Assembly: GCF_007595705.1 (NCBI RefSeq)
Contig: NZ_NISY01000018.1
Location: 43,235 to 107,234, forward strand
DNA: 64,000 nt
Source of the DNA: Streptomyces sp. SAJ15
GTDB lineage: Bacteria; Actinomycetota; Actinomycetes; Streptomycetales; Streptomycetaceae
Direction: 5' to 3'
The notes below the pieces were generated by a model. The model did no database searches. It worked only from the letters and a program-made list of their open reading frames with translations, and was not told the origin of the DNA. Positions within the stretch are counted from its first letter, which is position 1; each line of letters begins with the position of its first letter. This document shows positions 18,536-26,533 of the stretch, piece by piece. The translations under genes were made by a program, and so were the position numbers.

Positions 18536-19476
18536 GTGCGACTCCCTCGCGGGTCCAGGACGTCCCGCAGCGCGTCGCCGAGCAGCGTGAACGCGAGCAC
18601 GGTGAGGAAGAGACAGGTGCTCGGGATGACGAAGTACATGGGGTCGGTGTCGTAGAAGTTGACGCTCTCGGCGATCATCTGGCCCCAGGAGGGGGTGGGC
18701 GGGCGGACGCCGACGCCCAGATAGCTCAGCGCCGCCTCGGTGGAGATCATCCCCGGGATGATCAGGGTGGTGTACGCGATGACGGGTCCGGCGACGCCCG
18801 GGAGGATGTCGCGGGTCAGGATCCGCCAGGGGCCGGAGCCGCCGACGCGGGCGGCATCGACGTACTCGCGGTGTTTGAGCGAGAGGGTCTGGCCGCGCAC
18901 CACGCGGGCGATGCCGGGCCAGCCGAACAGGCCGATGACCGCGATCATCAACACGATCCGGTTGACGTCCCGCGCCACCGACATCATCGCGATCATGAAG
19001 ATGAGCGACGGGAAGGACATGGTGAGGTCCATCAGCCGGGACAGGACCCTGTCGGTGCGACCGCCGAAGTAGCCCGCGGCGATCCCGGCGGCGGTGCCGG
19101 TGACGACGACGATCGCGGTGGCGGCGACGGCGATGAGCAGCGAGACCTGGGCGCCGTGCACGACCCGGGCGAACAGGTCGCGGCCGGTGACGGGTTCCAC
19201 GCCGAGCCAGTGGTCGGCGGAGACCCCGCCGAGCGGGCCGATCGGCTGCCCGCCCAGGTAGGGATCGACCGCGGTCTTGTCGAACTCCTCGGGCGACCAG
19301 CCGCCCAGCCTGCTGAGCAGCGGGGCGGCTACCGCCATGACCGCGAAGAGCGCGATCACGACGAGGGAGATCTTCACGGAGGTGCGCCGGCTCAGCTCCC
19401 GGCGGGCGAGCTGCCAGGGGCCGCTGCCCGCCGCGGCGGCCCCGGCGGCCGGGGTGTCGAGTGTCGTGGTGGCCAT
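18532..19476 (-). CDS. dppC: Peptide ABC transporter permease (DppC type)
   Basis: 314 aa. The N-terminal Ala/Thr leader and first membrane helix (SLVVIALFAVMAVAAPLL) precede the DppC-typical loop HWLGVEPVTGRDLFARVVHGAQVSLLI. The EAA motif (REYVDAARVGGSGPWRILTRDILPG) and the C-terminus GDALRDVLDPRGSRT are typical. In this operon the C-type permease precedes the B-type, the reverse of the E. coli dpp order. Its start lies 9 bases after the substrate-binding protein stop. Confidence 0.9.
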   Translation of the reverse strand: MATTTLDTPAAGAAAAGSGPWQLARRELSRRTSVKISLVVIALFAVMAVAAPLLSRLGGWSPEEFDKTAVDPYLGGQPIGPLGGVSADHWLGVEPVTGRDLFARVVHGAQVSLLIAVAATAIVVVTGTAAGIAAGYFGGRTDRVLSRLMDLTMSFPSLIFMIAMMSVARDVNRIVLMIAVIGLFGWPGIARVVRGQTLSLKHREYVDAARVGGSGPWRILTRDILPGVAGPVIAYTTLIIPGMISTEAALSYLGVGVRPPTPSWGQMIAESVNFYDTDPMYFVIPSTCLFLTVLAFTLLGDALRDVLDPRGSRT

Positions 19477-19484
19477 GGCGGGGT

Positions 19485-21230
19485 TCAGCCCTCGCTCTTG
19501 GAGGGGTCCTTGAGGCCGACCGAGGCGTAGTCGAGCTGGCCGCCGAAGGACGTCTGCCCGTACGCGCCCGCGATGTTGGTGCCCACCACCAGCGGCCAGC
19601 GCCGCACCAGGACCGGGACGGCGGGGGCCTTGGCGAGGATCTCGCCGTCCAGCTCCCGCCAGGCTTCCGCGGCCTTCCCGGCATCGGTCATCGCGGCGAT
19701 CTCGTCCATCCGCCGCATGGTCGCCTTGTCGCGGAAGAGCGAGTGGTTGCCGGTGTTGCCCTTCTCCTTGATGTGGCGGCCGTCGAAGACGAACGGCAGG
19801 AAGGTGGAGCCGGACGGGTAGTCGGGGCACCAGCCGGTGTACACCATGTCGGTGCGGTTGGTCGTGTCGCCGATGGTGGTGTAGAAGGCGGCCGGGTCGA
19901 CCGTCTCGATGGTCACCTTGATACCGGCCTTGCCCAGGGCCTGCTGGATGGCCTCGGCGCGGCCCTTGTCGCCGTTGGACACGGTCATCTTCGTGGTGAA
20001 GCCGCCCGGCTTTCCGGCCTGCTTCAACAGCTCCTTGGCCTTGTCGACGTCGCCGGTGACGGGGATCTTGAGCGTGTCGGGCTGCTTGCCGTCGAAGAGG
20101 GTGGCGGGCATGTAGGCGGTGGAGGCGTTGTTGAAGGCGGGGCCGCCGGAGGAGTTGACCACGATCTCCTTGTCGAGGGCGTACTGCACGGCCTGACGGA
20201 CCTTCATGTCGTCGAAGGGGGCGCGGCCGGTGTGCATCTGCACCATGTCGGTGCAGTTGGTCGACTCGGCGAGCAGCCGCTTGCGCACCGCGGCGTTGGG
20301 CAGCACCTTGACCCCGCTCTCCGGCCGCAGCGCGTACCACGAGACGGCGGAGGCGTCCGCGCCCTGGCTGGCGATCATCCGGTCGTCGATCTGGTTGTGC
20401 TTGAGCCCCATGACCATGACCAGCTTGTCCGGGTACGCCTTGCGTATCCCGTCCGTCTTGGGGTCCCAGTGGGGGTTGCGGACCAGGACGAGCTTCTTGT
20501 TGCGCTGGTACGTCTGGATCTTGTACGGGCCCGAGGAGAACGGGCGGCTGTCGTACCTGGGCCCGGTGTCCCTCTTCTTGGGCACCGGCGCGAAGGTGGG
20601 CATCACCGTGGCGTTGGCGAACTCGGCGAAGGGCTTGCGAAGTTCGAAGACGATCGTGCGGTCGTCCGGCGTCTTGATGGAGTCGAGGTGCTCGCCGTCG
20701 GCCGGTCCTCTGTAGCCCTCGGCACCCTTGAGGTAGCGGGCCGCGTAGTCGGCGCCGCCGTACAGGTCGGGGGAGAACGACCGCTCCACGTTGTACTTGA
20801 CGTCCTGGGCGGTGACCGGGGTGCCGTCCTCGTACCTGATCCCCTTCTTGAGGCGGAAGGTCCAGGTCTTGGCGCCGTTGGACGGGGTGCCGAGGTCGGT
20901 CGCGAGGTCGGGGACCAGCTCGCCGCCCTCGGCCCCCGGGGCCGCCTTGTAGGTCACCAGGGTGCGGTAGAGCAGCCGGGTGCCGAACTCCATGTCGCTC
21001 ATGGTCCAGTTGCGGGCCGGGTCGAGGTGGGTGAAGTCCTGGTGGGACAGGACCGTGAGGGTGCCGCCCTTCTTCGGGGTGCCTCCGATCACCGCGCCGA
21101 GGTTGGCGGTGGCCGGGTTCTTTCCCTTCCGGCCGTCGCTGGAGCGCTTGCCGCTGGAGCAGCCGGTCGTGCCGAGGGTGAGGGCCACCGCCACGGCGGT
21201 GGCGAGGACGGTACAGGTGCGCTTGTTCAT
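19485..21230 (-). CDS. dppA: Peptide-binding lipoprotein of the ABC transporter (SBP family 5)
   Basis: 581 aa, ATG 21230 with GGAG upstream. A lipoprotein signal peptide ends in the lipobox LGTTGC (residues ~19-24), so the mature protein is anchored outside the membrane by its Cys. SBP_bac_5 features are GGTLTVLSHQDFTHLDPA, ATDLGTPSNGAKTWTFRLKKGIRYEDGTPVTAQDV and the C-terminal WCPDYPSGSTFLPFVF. It captures oligopeptides and hands them to the DppB/C pore. Two copies of the ATGTGA motif lie 40-70 bases before the start, which points to control by the nearby GntR regulator. Confidence 0.92.
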   Translation of the reverse strand: MNKRTCTVLATAVAVALTLGTTGCSSGKRSSDGRKGKNPATANLGAVIGGTPKKGGTLTVLSHQDFTHLDPARNWTMSDMEFGTRLLYRTLVTYKAAPGAEGGELVPDLATDLGTPSNGAKTWTFRLKKGIRYEDGTPVTAQDVKYNVERSFSPDLYGGADYAARYLKGAEGYRGPADGEHLDSIKTPDDRTIVFELRKPFAEFANATVMPTFAPVPKKRDTGPRYDSRPFSSGPYKIQTYQRNKKLVLVRNPHWDPKTDGIRKAYPDKLVMVMGLKHNQIDDRMIASQGADASAVSWYALRPESGVKVLPNAAVRKRLLAESTNCTDMVQMHTGRAPFDDMKVRQAVQYALDKEIVVNSSGGPAFNNASTAYMPATLFDGKQPDTLKIPVTGDVDKAKELLKQAGKPGGFTTKMTVSNGDKGRAEAIQQALGKAGIKVTIETVDPAAFYTTIGDTTNRTDMVYTGWCPDYPSGSTFLPFVFDGRHIKEKGNTGNHSLFRDKATMRRMDEIAAMTDAGKAAEAWRELDGEILAKAPAVPVLVRRWPLVVGTNIAGAYGQTSFGGQLDYASVGLKDPSKSEG

Positions 21231-21270
21231 CAGGGTCACTCCGTGAACAGTCGGACAGCACAGTGGCTGG

Positions 21271-21305
21271 AATGTGACCTGTAACATAGTAATGTGAAAT
21301 TGCAC
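21271..21305. promoter_or_regulatory. Double ATGTGA operator upstream of the peptide transporter
   Basis: The 35-bp segment contains ATGTGACCT at 21272-21280 and ATGTGAAAT at 21292-21300, 20 bp apart (about two helical turns), with TAACAT between them as a possible -10 box. It lies just upstream of the dppA-like start. The same core occurs upstream of the hydroxyproline genes. Confidence 0.6.
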
Positions 21306-21444
21306 TGGCAAGGTCTTCTCGACTTTGTTCTGTAGTCGTGCCCCTCGCCTGGGGCCCGTGACCGGCGTCGGGCGCCCCGCTCGCCGCAACTCCCGGCGCC
21401 CCTCCGGGGTGTGAATCGCGGTCGACCTCTTGGTATCGCCGGTG

Positions 21445-21460
21445 CAATGTGAAATATTAC
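21445..21460. promoter_or_regulatory. Operator / promoter at the start of the hydroxyproline operon
   Basis: CAATGTGAAATATTAC ends 4 bases before the GTG start at 21465. It combines the recurring ATGTGAAAT core with an AT-rich stretch that could be a -10 box. There is no Shine-Dalgarno sequence, so the mRNA may be leaderless and bound repressor would occlude the promoter directly. Confidence 0.55.
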
Positions 21461-21464
21461 TGCC

Positions 21465-22619
21465 GTGCTCACGAGAGATTCCGCGGATGTCATCGTCGTC
21501 GGGGCCGGCATGGTCGGCGCGGCCTGCGCCTACTACGCCGCCCGGTCCGGCCTGCGCGTCACCGTGGTCGACCGCGGCCCCGTAGCGGGTGGCAGCACGG
21601 GGGCCGGGGAGGGGAACCTGCTGGTCTCCGACAAGGAACCGGGGCCCGAACTCGACCTCGCGCTGCTCTCCACCCGGCTGTGGCGGGACCTCGCCCAGGA
21701 GCTTCCGCTCGGGATCGAGTACGAGGCGAAGGGCGGCCTGGTCATCGCCTCCCGCGAGACCGGGATGGCCACGCTGCGGGACTTCGCCGCCGCCCAGCGC
21801 ACGGCGGGCGTCACGGCGGAGGAGGTCGCGGCGGACCGCCTGCACGACCTGGAGCCGCATCTGGCCCCCGGCCTGGCAGGCGGCTTCCACTACCCCCAGG
21901 ACGCCCAGGTCATGCCCGCGCTGGCCGCCGCGCACCTGCTGCGTGCGGCCGGTTCCCGGGTGCGGCTGCGGCTCGGCGAGGAGGTCACCGGCCTGCTCGT
22001 CGGCGGGTCGGGCGAGATCCAGGGGGTGCGGACGGCCGCCGGGCCGGTCCACGCGCCCTATGTGGTGAACGCCGCGGGCACCTGGGGCGGCGAGTTCGCC
22101 CGCCTCGCCGGCGTGGAGCTGCCGGTGCTGCCCCGCCGGGGCTTCGTCCTGGTCACCGAGCCGCTGCCGCGCGTGGTGCGCCACAAGGTGTACGCGGCGG
22201 ACTACGTCGCCGACGTGGCCAGCGGCTCCGCCGCGCTGCAGACCTCGGCGGTGGTCGAGGGCACCGCCGCGGGTCCGGTCCTCATCGGCGCCAGCCGGGA
22301 GCGGGTCGGCTTCGACCGCACGCTGTCGGTGGAGGTCCTGCGTCGCCTCGCCGCCCAGGCCACGGCCCTCTTCCCGGTCCTCGCCGGGGTGCGGGTCATC
22401 CGGACCTACCCCGGGTTCCGCCCGTACCTGCCCGACCACCTGCCGGCCATCGGCCCCGACCCGCGCGTGCCCGGGCTGCTGCACGCCTGCGGCCACGAGG
22501 GCGCCGGCATCGGCCTCGCCCCCGCCACCGGCCTGGCCGTCGCCCGCGCCCTGGTCGGCGGCGAACCCCCGCTCGACATGGCTCCGTTCCGGCCGGAGCG
22601 TTTTCCCTCAGCCGCCTGA
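21465..22619 (+). CDS. FAD-dependent oxidoreductase, D-hydroxyproline dehydrogenase catalytic subunit (DadA/SoxB-like)
   Basis: 384 aa, GTG start without a ribosome-binding site, likely leaderless. The N-terminal Rossmann motif ADVIVVGAGMVGAACAYYAARSG and the C-terminal GHEGAGIGLAPATG (second FAD-contact motif) place it in the DAO family. With the next two genes it matches the three-component D-hydroxyproline dehydrogenases (SoxB-like + small 2Fe-2S + HcnB-like) that oxidise cis-4-hydroxy-D-proline to 1-pyrroline-4-hydroxy-2-carboxylate. D-proline or another N-substituted amino acid are alternatives, but the epimerase and deaminase downstream strongly favour hydroxyproline. Confidence 0.85.
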   Translation: MLTRDSADVIVVGAGMVGAACAYYAARSGLRVTVVDRGPVAGGSTGAGEGNLLVSDKEPGPELDLALLSTRLWRDLAQELPLGIEYEAKGGLVIASRETGMATLRDFAAAQRTAGVTAEEVAADRLHDLEPHLAPGLAGGFHYPQDAQVMPALAAAHLLRAAGSRVRLRLGEEVTGLLVGGSGEIQGVRTAAGPVHAPYVVNAAGTWGGEFARLAGVELPVLPRRGFVLVTEPLPRVVRHKVYAADYVADVASGSAALQTSAVVEGTAAGPVLIGASRERVGFDRTLSVEVLRRLAAQATALFPVLAGVRVIRTYPGFRPYLPDHLPAIGPDPRVPGLLHACGHEGAGIGLAPATGLAVARALVGGEPPLDMAPFRPERFPSAA

Positions 22620-22622
22620 GTC

Positions 22623-22649
22623 CGTCCGTCACGTCCGTCACGTCCGTCA
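22623..22649 (+). repeat. Three perfect 9-bp tandem repeats before the 2Fe-2S subunit
   Basis: CGTCCGTCA occurs three times in a row, immediately after the stop of the FAD subunit and just before the AGGAGG (22653-22659 region) of the next gene. It may be a slippage-generated spacer. A regulatory role is not evident. Confidence 0.75.
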
Positions 22650-22665
22650 CGAGAGGAGGGCCACC

Positions 22666-22980
22666 GTGGCCCGTACCCCCGCCGAACTGGTCGGCGCACA
22701 GCCCGGTCCACCGTTCGAGATCACCATGGACGGCCGCACCGTGACCGCCCTGCCCGGGCAGTCCGTCGCCGCCGCCCTGTGGGGTGCCGGGATCGTCGCC
22801 TGGCGCTCCACCCGGAACGGCGGGCGCCCGCGGGGCGCGTTCTGCGGCATCGGCCAGTGCTACGACTGCCTCGCCACCATCAACGGCGAGCCCAACCGCC
22901 GGGCCTGCCTGGTTCCCGCCCGGCCCGGCGACGCCATCACCACGCAGGAAGGACACGGCCGTGCCGCTCTCGGCGTCTGA
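22666..22980 (+). CDS. Small 2Fe-2S ferredoxin-like subunit of D-hydroxyproline dehydrogenase
   Basis: 104 aa, GTG start with a strong AGGAGGG. It is a compact HcnA/SoxA-type plant-ferredoxin fold: FEITMDGRTVTALPGQSVAAAL followed by four cluster Cys, C60, C65, C68 and C81, in FCGIGQCYDC and RRACL. It relays electrons between the two FAD subunits of the dehydrogenase complex. The next gene starts 20 bases inside it, so the operon is tightly coupled. Confidence 0.87.
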   Translation: MARTPAELVGAQPGPPFEITMDGRTVTALPGQSVAAALWGAGIVAWRSTRNGGRPRGAFCGIGQCYDCLATINGEPNRRACLVPARPGDAITTQEGHGRAALGV

Positions 22981-24457
22981 AGCGCATGAGGCGTCGAACG
23001 CGCGTGAACCGTACGACCTCGCGGTGATCGGCGCGGGCGCGGCCGGCCTCGCGGGCGCCGTCACCGCCTCCGAACTCGGCCTGTCCGTCGCCCTGCTGGA
23101 TGCCTCAGGCCAGGTCGGCGGCCAGTTCTACCGCACCCCGGAACCGGGCCTCGGCGCCGCCCGGCCCGAAGCCCTGCACCACGACTGGGCCGCCTTCGCC
23201 GACCTGCGCGAGCGCCAGCGCGCCACAGACGGCATCGACCACCTCGCCGGACACCACGTGTGGACGGTGGCCCGGCGGAGCGACGAGCTGTGGGCGGTGC
23301 ACGCCGTGACCGGTGCCGACGGGGCGGAGGAACGGCCGGTGCGCGTACGGGCGCGGGCGATCCTCATCGCGACCGGGGCCTACGAGCGCCAACTGCCCTT
23401 CCCCGGCTGGACCCTGCCCGGCGTCGTGAGCGCCGGAGGAGCCCAGGCGATGCTCAAGTCGGGTCTTGTGCTGCCCGGCAGACGGGTCGTCGTCGCGGGC
23501 AGCGGGCCGCTGCTGCTCGCCGTCGCCTCCTCGCTCGCCGCCGCCGGGGCGCGGGTCCCCGCCGTGGTGGAGGCGGCCGGCTACCTGCGCTACGCCCGCC
23601 ATGTCCGCGCCCTCGCCACCAACCCGCACAAGCTCGCCGAGGCGGTGGTCCACGGCTCGGCGCTGCTGCGGCACCGGGTGCGGCTGCGCACCCGCAGCGC
23701 GATCACCGAGGTGCACGGCGATCAGCGGGTCGAAGCGGTGACGATCAGCCGGCTCGACGGCGACTGGCGGCCCGTGCGGGGGACGGGCCGCCAGATCGAG
23801 TGCGACACGCTGGCGGTCGGGCACGGCTTGGCCCCCCAGATCGACCTCGCCGTGGGACTCGGGTGCTCCACCCGCCCCACCGCGGACGGCGCCCTCGCCC
23901 TGGTCCTCGACGGACTCCAGGAGACCACGGTGCCCGGCGTATGGGCGGCGGGCGAGACCGGCGGGGTCGGCGGCGCCCAACTGGCCCGGGTCGAGGGCGA
24001 ACTGGCCGCCATCGCGGTCGCCGCCCGGCTGGGCGGGCGATCGGTAAGGGCGCGGTCCGCGCGCGTGGCGCGGCTGCGCCGCACCCGCGACCGCATGCGC
24101 CGCTTCGCGGACGCCATGGCCGAGGCGCACGCCCCCGGTCCCGGCTGGCCCGAGTGGCTGGCCGAGGACACCGACGTGTGTCGCTGCGAGGAGGTGACCG
24201 CCGGGCACATCCGCGAGGCGGTCACCGACCTCGGGGCCCGCGACGCGCGGACCGTCAAGCTCCTCACACGAGCGGGGATGGGGTGGTGCCAGGGCCGGAT
24301 GTGCGGTGCGGCCGTGGCCTGCCTCGCGGCCGGGGCGGACGGCCCCCCGGCGCCGCCGGCCGAGCGCCGCCCGCTCGCCGCTCCGGTTCCGCTCGGCGCG
24401 CTCGCCTCGCTCGAGCCTGCCGAGTCACCCGAGAAGTCCGTCGGGTCCGACCGCTGA
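22961..24457 (+). CDS. HcnB-like FAD/NAD oxidoreductase with BFD 2Fe-2S domain, D-hydroxyproline dehydrogenase subunit
   Basis: 498 aa. GTG 22961 is set by GGAAGGA seven bases upstream; the frame is open further upstream but that is antiparallel to the ferredoxin gene's coding. It has a pyridine nucleotide-disulfide oxidoreductase fold: YDLAVIGAGAAGLAGAVTASELG, ILIATGAYERQLPFPG, VVVAGSGPLLLA (NAD site), GVWAAGETGGVGG. The C-terminal BFD-type domain carries C407, C409, C443 and C448 (CRCEEVTAGHI, WCQGRMC), ligating a [2Fe-2S] cluster. The architecture matches opine oxidase subunit A, HcnB and D-hydroxyproline dehydrogenase alpha-type subunits. Confidence 0.87.
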   Translation: MPLSASEAHEASNAREPYDLAVIGAGAAGLAGAVTASELGLSVALLDASGQVGGQFYRTPEPGLGAARPEALHHDWAAFADLRERQRATDGIDHLAGHHVWTVARRSDELWAVHAVTGADGAEERPVRVRARAILIATGAYERQLPFPGWTLPGVVSAGGAQAMLKSGLVLPGRRVVVAGSGPLLLAVASSLAAAGARVPAVVEAAGYLRYARHVRALATNPHKLAEAVVHGSALLRHRVRLRTRSAITEVHGDQRVEAVTISRLDGDWRPVRGTGRQIECDTLAVGHGLAPQIDLAVGLGCSTRPTADGALALVLDGLQETTVPGVWAAGETGGVGGAQLARVEGELAAIAVAARLGGRSVRARSARVARLRRTRDRMRRFADAMAEAHAPGPGWPEWLAEDTDVCRCEEVTAGHIREAVTDLGARDARTVKLLTRAGMGWCQGRMCGAAVACLAAGADGPPAPPAERRPLAAPVPLGALASLEPAESPEKSVGSDR

Positions 24458-24513
24458 CGACTCGCCCCCGCTCACCCTCCCAGGTGCCCATCGGGCACCC
24501 CCGGCACCGCTAT

Positions 24514-24528
24514 AAAATGTCACATGCC
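24514..24528. promoter_or_regulatory. Operator upstream of the DapA-like deaminase gene
   Basis: AAAATGTCACATGCC contains ATGTCACAT at 24517-24525, the reverse complement of the ATGTGACAT found upstream of the GntR gene; the two sites share CATGTGACATT. It lies 22-30 bases before the start at 24547, next to TATAAA, so a second promoter inside the Hyp operon is likely. Confidence 0.6.
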
Positions 24529-24546
24529 ACAGAAGGGCTCATTCGC

Positions 24547-25455
24547 ATGACCACCACCACCTGGAACTCCTCCCGTCCCTGGCGCGGCATCATGGTCGCC
24601 ACCGCGCTCCCTCTTCGCGACGACCTCTCCGTCGACTACGACGCCTACGCCGAGCACGTCCGCTGGCTCGTCGACAACGGCTGCGACGGCGTCGTCCCCA
24701 ACGGCTCGCTCGGCGAGTACCAGACCCTCACCGACGAGGAGCGCGCCCGCGTGGTCCGTACCGCGGTCGAGGCGGCGGGCGACCCGGCGCGGGTGATGCC
24801 CGGTGTCTCCGCGTACGGCAGCGGCGAGGCACGTCGCTGGGCCGAGCAGGCGGGCGAGGCCGGCTGCGGCTCCGTCCTCCTGCTGCCCCCGAACGCCTAC
24901 CGCGCCGACGAGGCGTCCGTGCGGGCCCACTACGCCGAGGTGGCCGGGGTCGGAGTGCCCGTCGTCGCGTACAACAACCCCATCGACACCAAGGTCGACC
25001 TGACCCCGGCCCTGCTCGCCGGGCTCCACGCCGACGGGCACATCGTGGCCGTCAAGGAGTTCAGCGGCGACGTCCGGCGCGCCTACGAGCTCGCCGAGCT
25101 CGCCCCGGAGCTCGACCTGCTGATCGGCGCCGACGACGTGCTCCTCGAACTCGCCGTGGCCGGGGCCGTCGGCTGGATCGCCGGTTACCCGAACGCCTTC
25201 CCCGCCGCCTGCGCGCGGCTGTACCGGGCCGCCGTCTCCGGCGACCTCCGGACGGCGCTGCCCCTGTACCAGTCGCTGCACTCGCTCCTGCGCTGGGACT
25301 CCAAGACCGAGTTCGTCCAGTCGATCAAGCTCTCCATGGACATCGTCGGGCGCCACGGCGGTCCGGTCCGCCCGCCCCGCACCGCGCTCACCGGTGCGGA
25401 CGAGGTCGCGGTACGCACCGCGACCGAGAAGGCCGTCGCCGAGGGCCACCGCTGA
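24547..25455 (+). CDS. DapA-family lyase, probable 1-pyrroline-4-hydroxy-2-carboxylate deaminase
   Basis: 302 aa. A DHDPS/NAL TIM barrel with the Schiff-base Lys170 (VAVKEFSGD), catalytic Tyr142 (VAYNNP) and the phosphate/carboxylate loop NGSLGEYQTL. In this operon its expected job is to deaminate and dehydrate 1-pyrroline-4-hydroxy-2-carboxylate to 2-oxoglutarate semialdehyde plus ammonia. Lysine-pathway DapA is unlikely, since that enzyme usually pairs with dapB. GAAGGG is 10 bases upstream of the ATG. Confidence 0.85.
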   Translation: MTTTTWNSSRPWRGIMVATALPLRDDLSVDYDAYAEHVRWLVDNGCDGVVPNGSLGEYQTLTDEERARVVRTAVEAAGDPARVMPGVSAYGSGEARRWAEQAGEAGCGSVLLLPPNAYRADEASVRAHYAEVAGVGVPVVAYNNPIDTKVDLTPALLAGLHADGHIVAVKEFSGDVRRAYELAELAPELDLLIGADDVLLELAVAGAVGWIAGYPNAFPAACARLYRAAVSGDLRTALPLYQSLHSLLRWDSKTEFVQSIKLSMDIVGRHGGPVRPPRTALTGADEVAVRTATEKAVAEGHR

Positions 25456-25531
25456 CCGCCGGATCGCCACGCGGCCGGATCCCCGGCCCCATCCGACCCC
25501 CTGACCTTCCGACAGTCGAAAGGAGCCACCG

Positions 25532-26533
25532 GTGCGTACACGCCATGTCTTCCACGCGGTGGACTCGCACACCGAGGGCATGCCCACCCGCGTGGTCACC
25601 GGTGGTGTCGGGGTGATCCCCGGCGCCACCATGGCCGAACGACGACTGCACTTCATCGAGCACCTGGACCACATCCGTACGCTCCTGATGTACGAGCCGC
25701 GCGGCCACTCCGCCATGAGCGGCGCGATCCTCCAGCCGCCCACCCGGCCCGACGCGGACTACGGCGTCCTCTACATCGAGGTCTCCGGGCTGCTGCCGAT
25801 GTGCGGCCACGGCACCATCGGGGTGGCCACCGTCCTGGTCGAGACCGGGATGGTGCCGGTCGTCGAACCCGTCACCACGGTCCGCCTCGACACCCCGGCG
25901 GGCCTGGTCAGCGTCGACGTACACGTCGAGGACGGCGCGGCGAAGGCGGTCACGCTCACCAACGTCCCCGCGTTCTGCGTCGGCCTGCACCGCCGAGTCG
26001 ACGTCCCCGGCTTGGGCAAGGTGACCTATGACCTCGCCTTCGGCGGCAACTTCTACGCCTTCGTCGAACTCGACGCACTGGGCCTGCCGTTCGACCGCGC
26101 CCGCAAGGACGACCTGCTGGCCGCAGGGCTCGCCGTCATGGACGCCATCAACGCCACCGACCGGCCCGTGCACCCCGAGAGTCCGGAGATCGGCGGGGTG
26201 AAGCACGTCTATCTGGCGGCCCCCGGCTCCGACGCCGCGCACTCCCGCCATGCCATGGCCATCCACCCCGGCTGGTTCGACCGCTCGCCGTGCGGCACCG
26301 GCACCTCCGCCCGGATGGCCCAACTGCACGCCCGCGGCGAGCTGCCGCTGCACCGGGACTTCGTCAACGAGTCCCTCATCGGCACCCGCTTCACCGGCCG
26401 CCTCATCGGCGAGACGGAGGTCGGCGGCGTGCCGGCCGTCGTCCCCGCCATCACCGGACGCGCCTGGATCACCGGGACCGCCCAGTACTTCCTCGACCCG
26501 GACGATCCCTTCCCCGGAGGTTTCCTCCTGTGA
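25532..26533 (+). CDS. 4-hydroxyproline 2-epimerase (proline racemase family)
   Basis: 333 aa, GTG start with GAAAGGAG upstream. The proline racemase fold has both catalytic Cys: C91 in PMCGHGTIG and C254 in SPCGTGTSA. Two Cys mark true racemases/epimerases rather than the Ser/Thr-containing dehydratases. The conserved AVDSHTEGMPTRVV and GGNFYAFV segments are present. It converts trans-4-hydroxy-L-proline to cis-4-hydroxy-D-proline, the substrate of the upstream dehydrogenase. The following ALDH gene overlaps its stop by 4 bases (GTGA). Confidence 0.92.
   Translation: MRTRHVFHAVDSHTEGMPTRVVTGGVGVIPGATMAERRLHFIEHLDHIRTLLMYEPRGHSAMSGAILQPPTRPDADYGVLYIEVSGLLPMCGHGTIGVATVLVETGMVPVVEPVTTVRLDTPAGLVSVDVHVEDGAAKAVTLTNVPAFCVGLHRRVDVPGLGKVTYDLAFGGNFYAFVELDALGLPFDRARKDDLLAAGLAVMDAINATDRPVHPESPEIGGVKHVYLAAPGSDAAHSRHAMAIHPGWFDRSPCGTGTSARMAQLHARGELPLHRDFVNESLIGTRFTGRLIGETEVGGVPAVVPAITGRAWITGTAQYFLDPDDPFPGGFLL

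Noticed and set aside
19461..21284. 600-codon plus-strand frame opposite the peptide-binding protein
   Set aside because: It is the antisense shadow of a strong SBP gene with lipobox and conserved motifs; no ribosome-binding site.
22784..22960. Longer N-terminus for the HcnB-like subunit
   Set aside because: The extension is Ser/Pro/Ala-rich shadow of the ferredoxin gene; GGAAGGA before GTG 22961 and the Rossmann motif shortly after fix the start.
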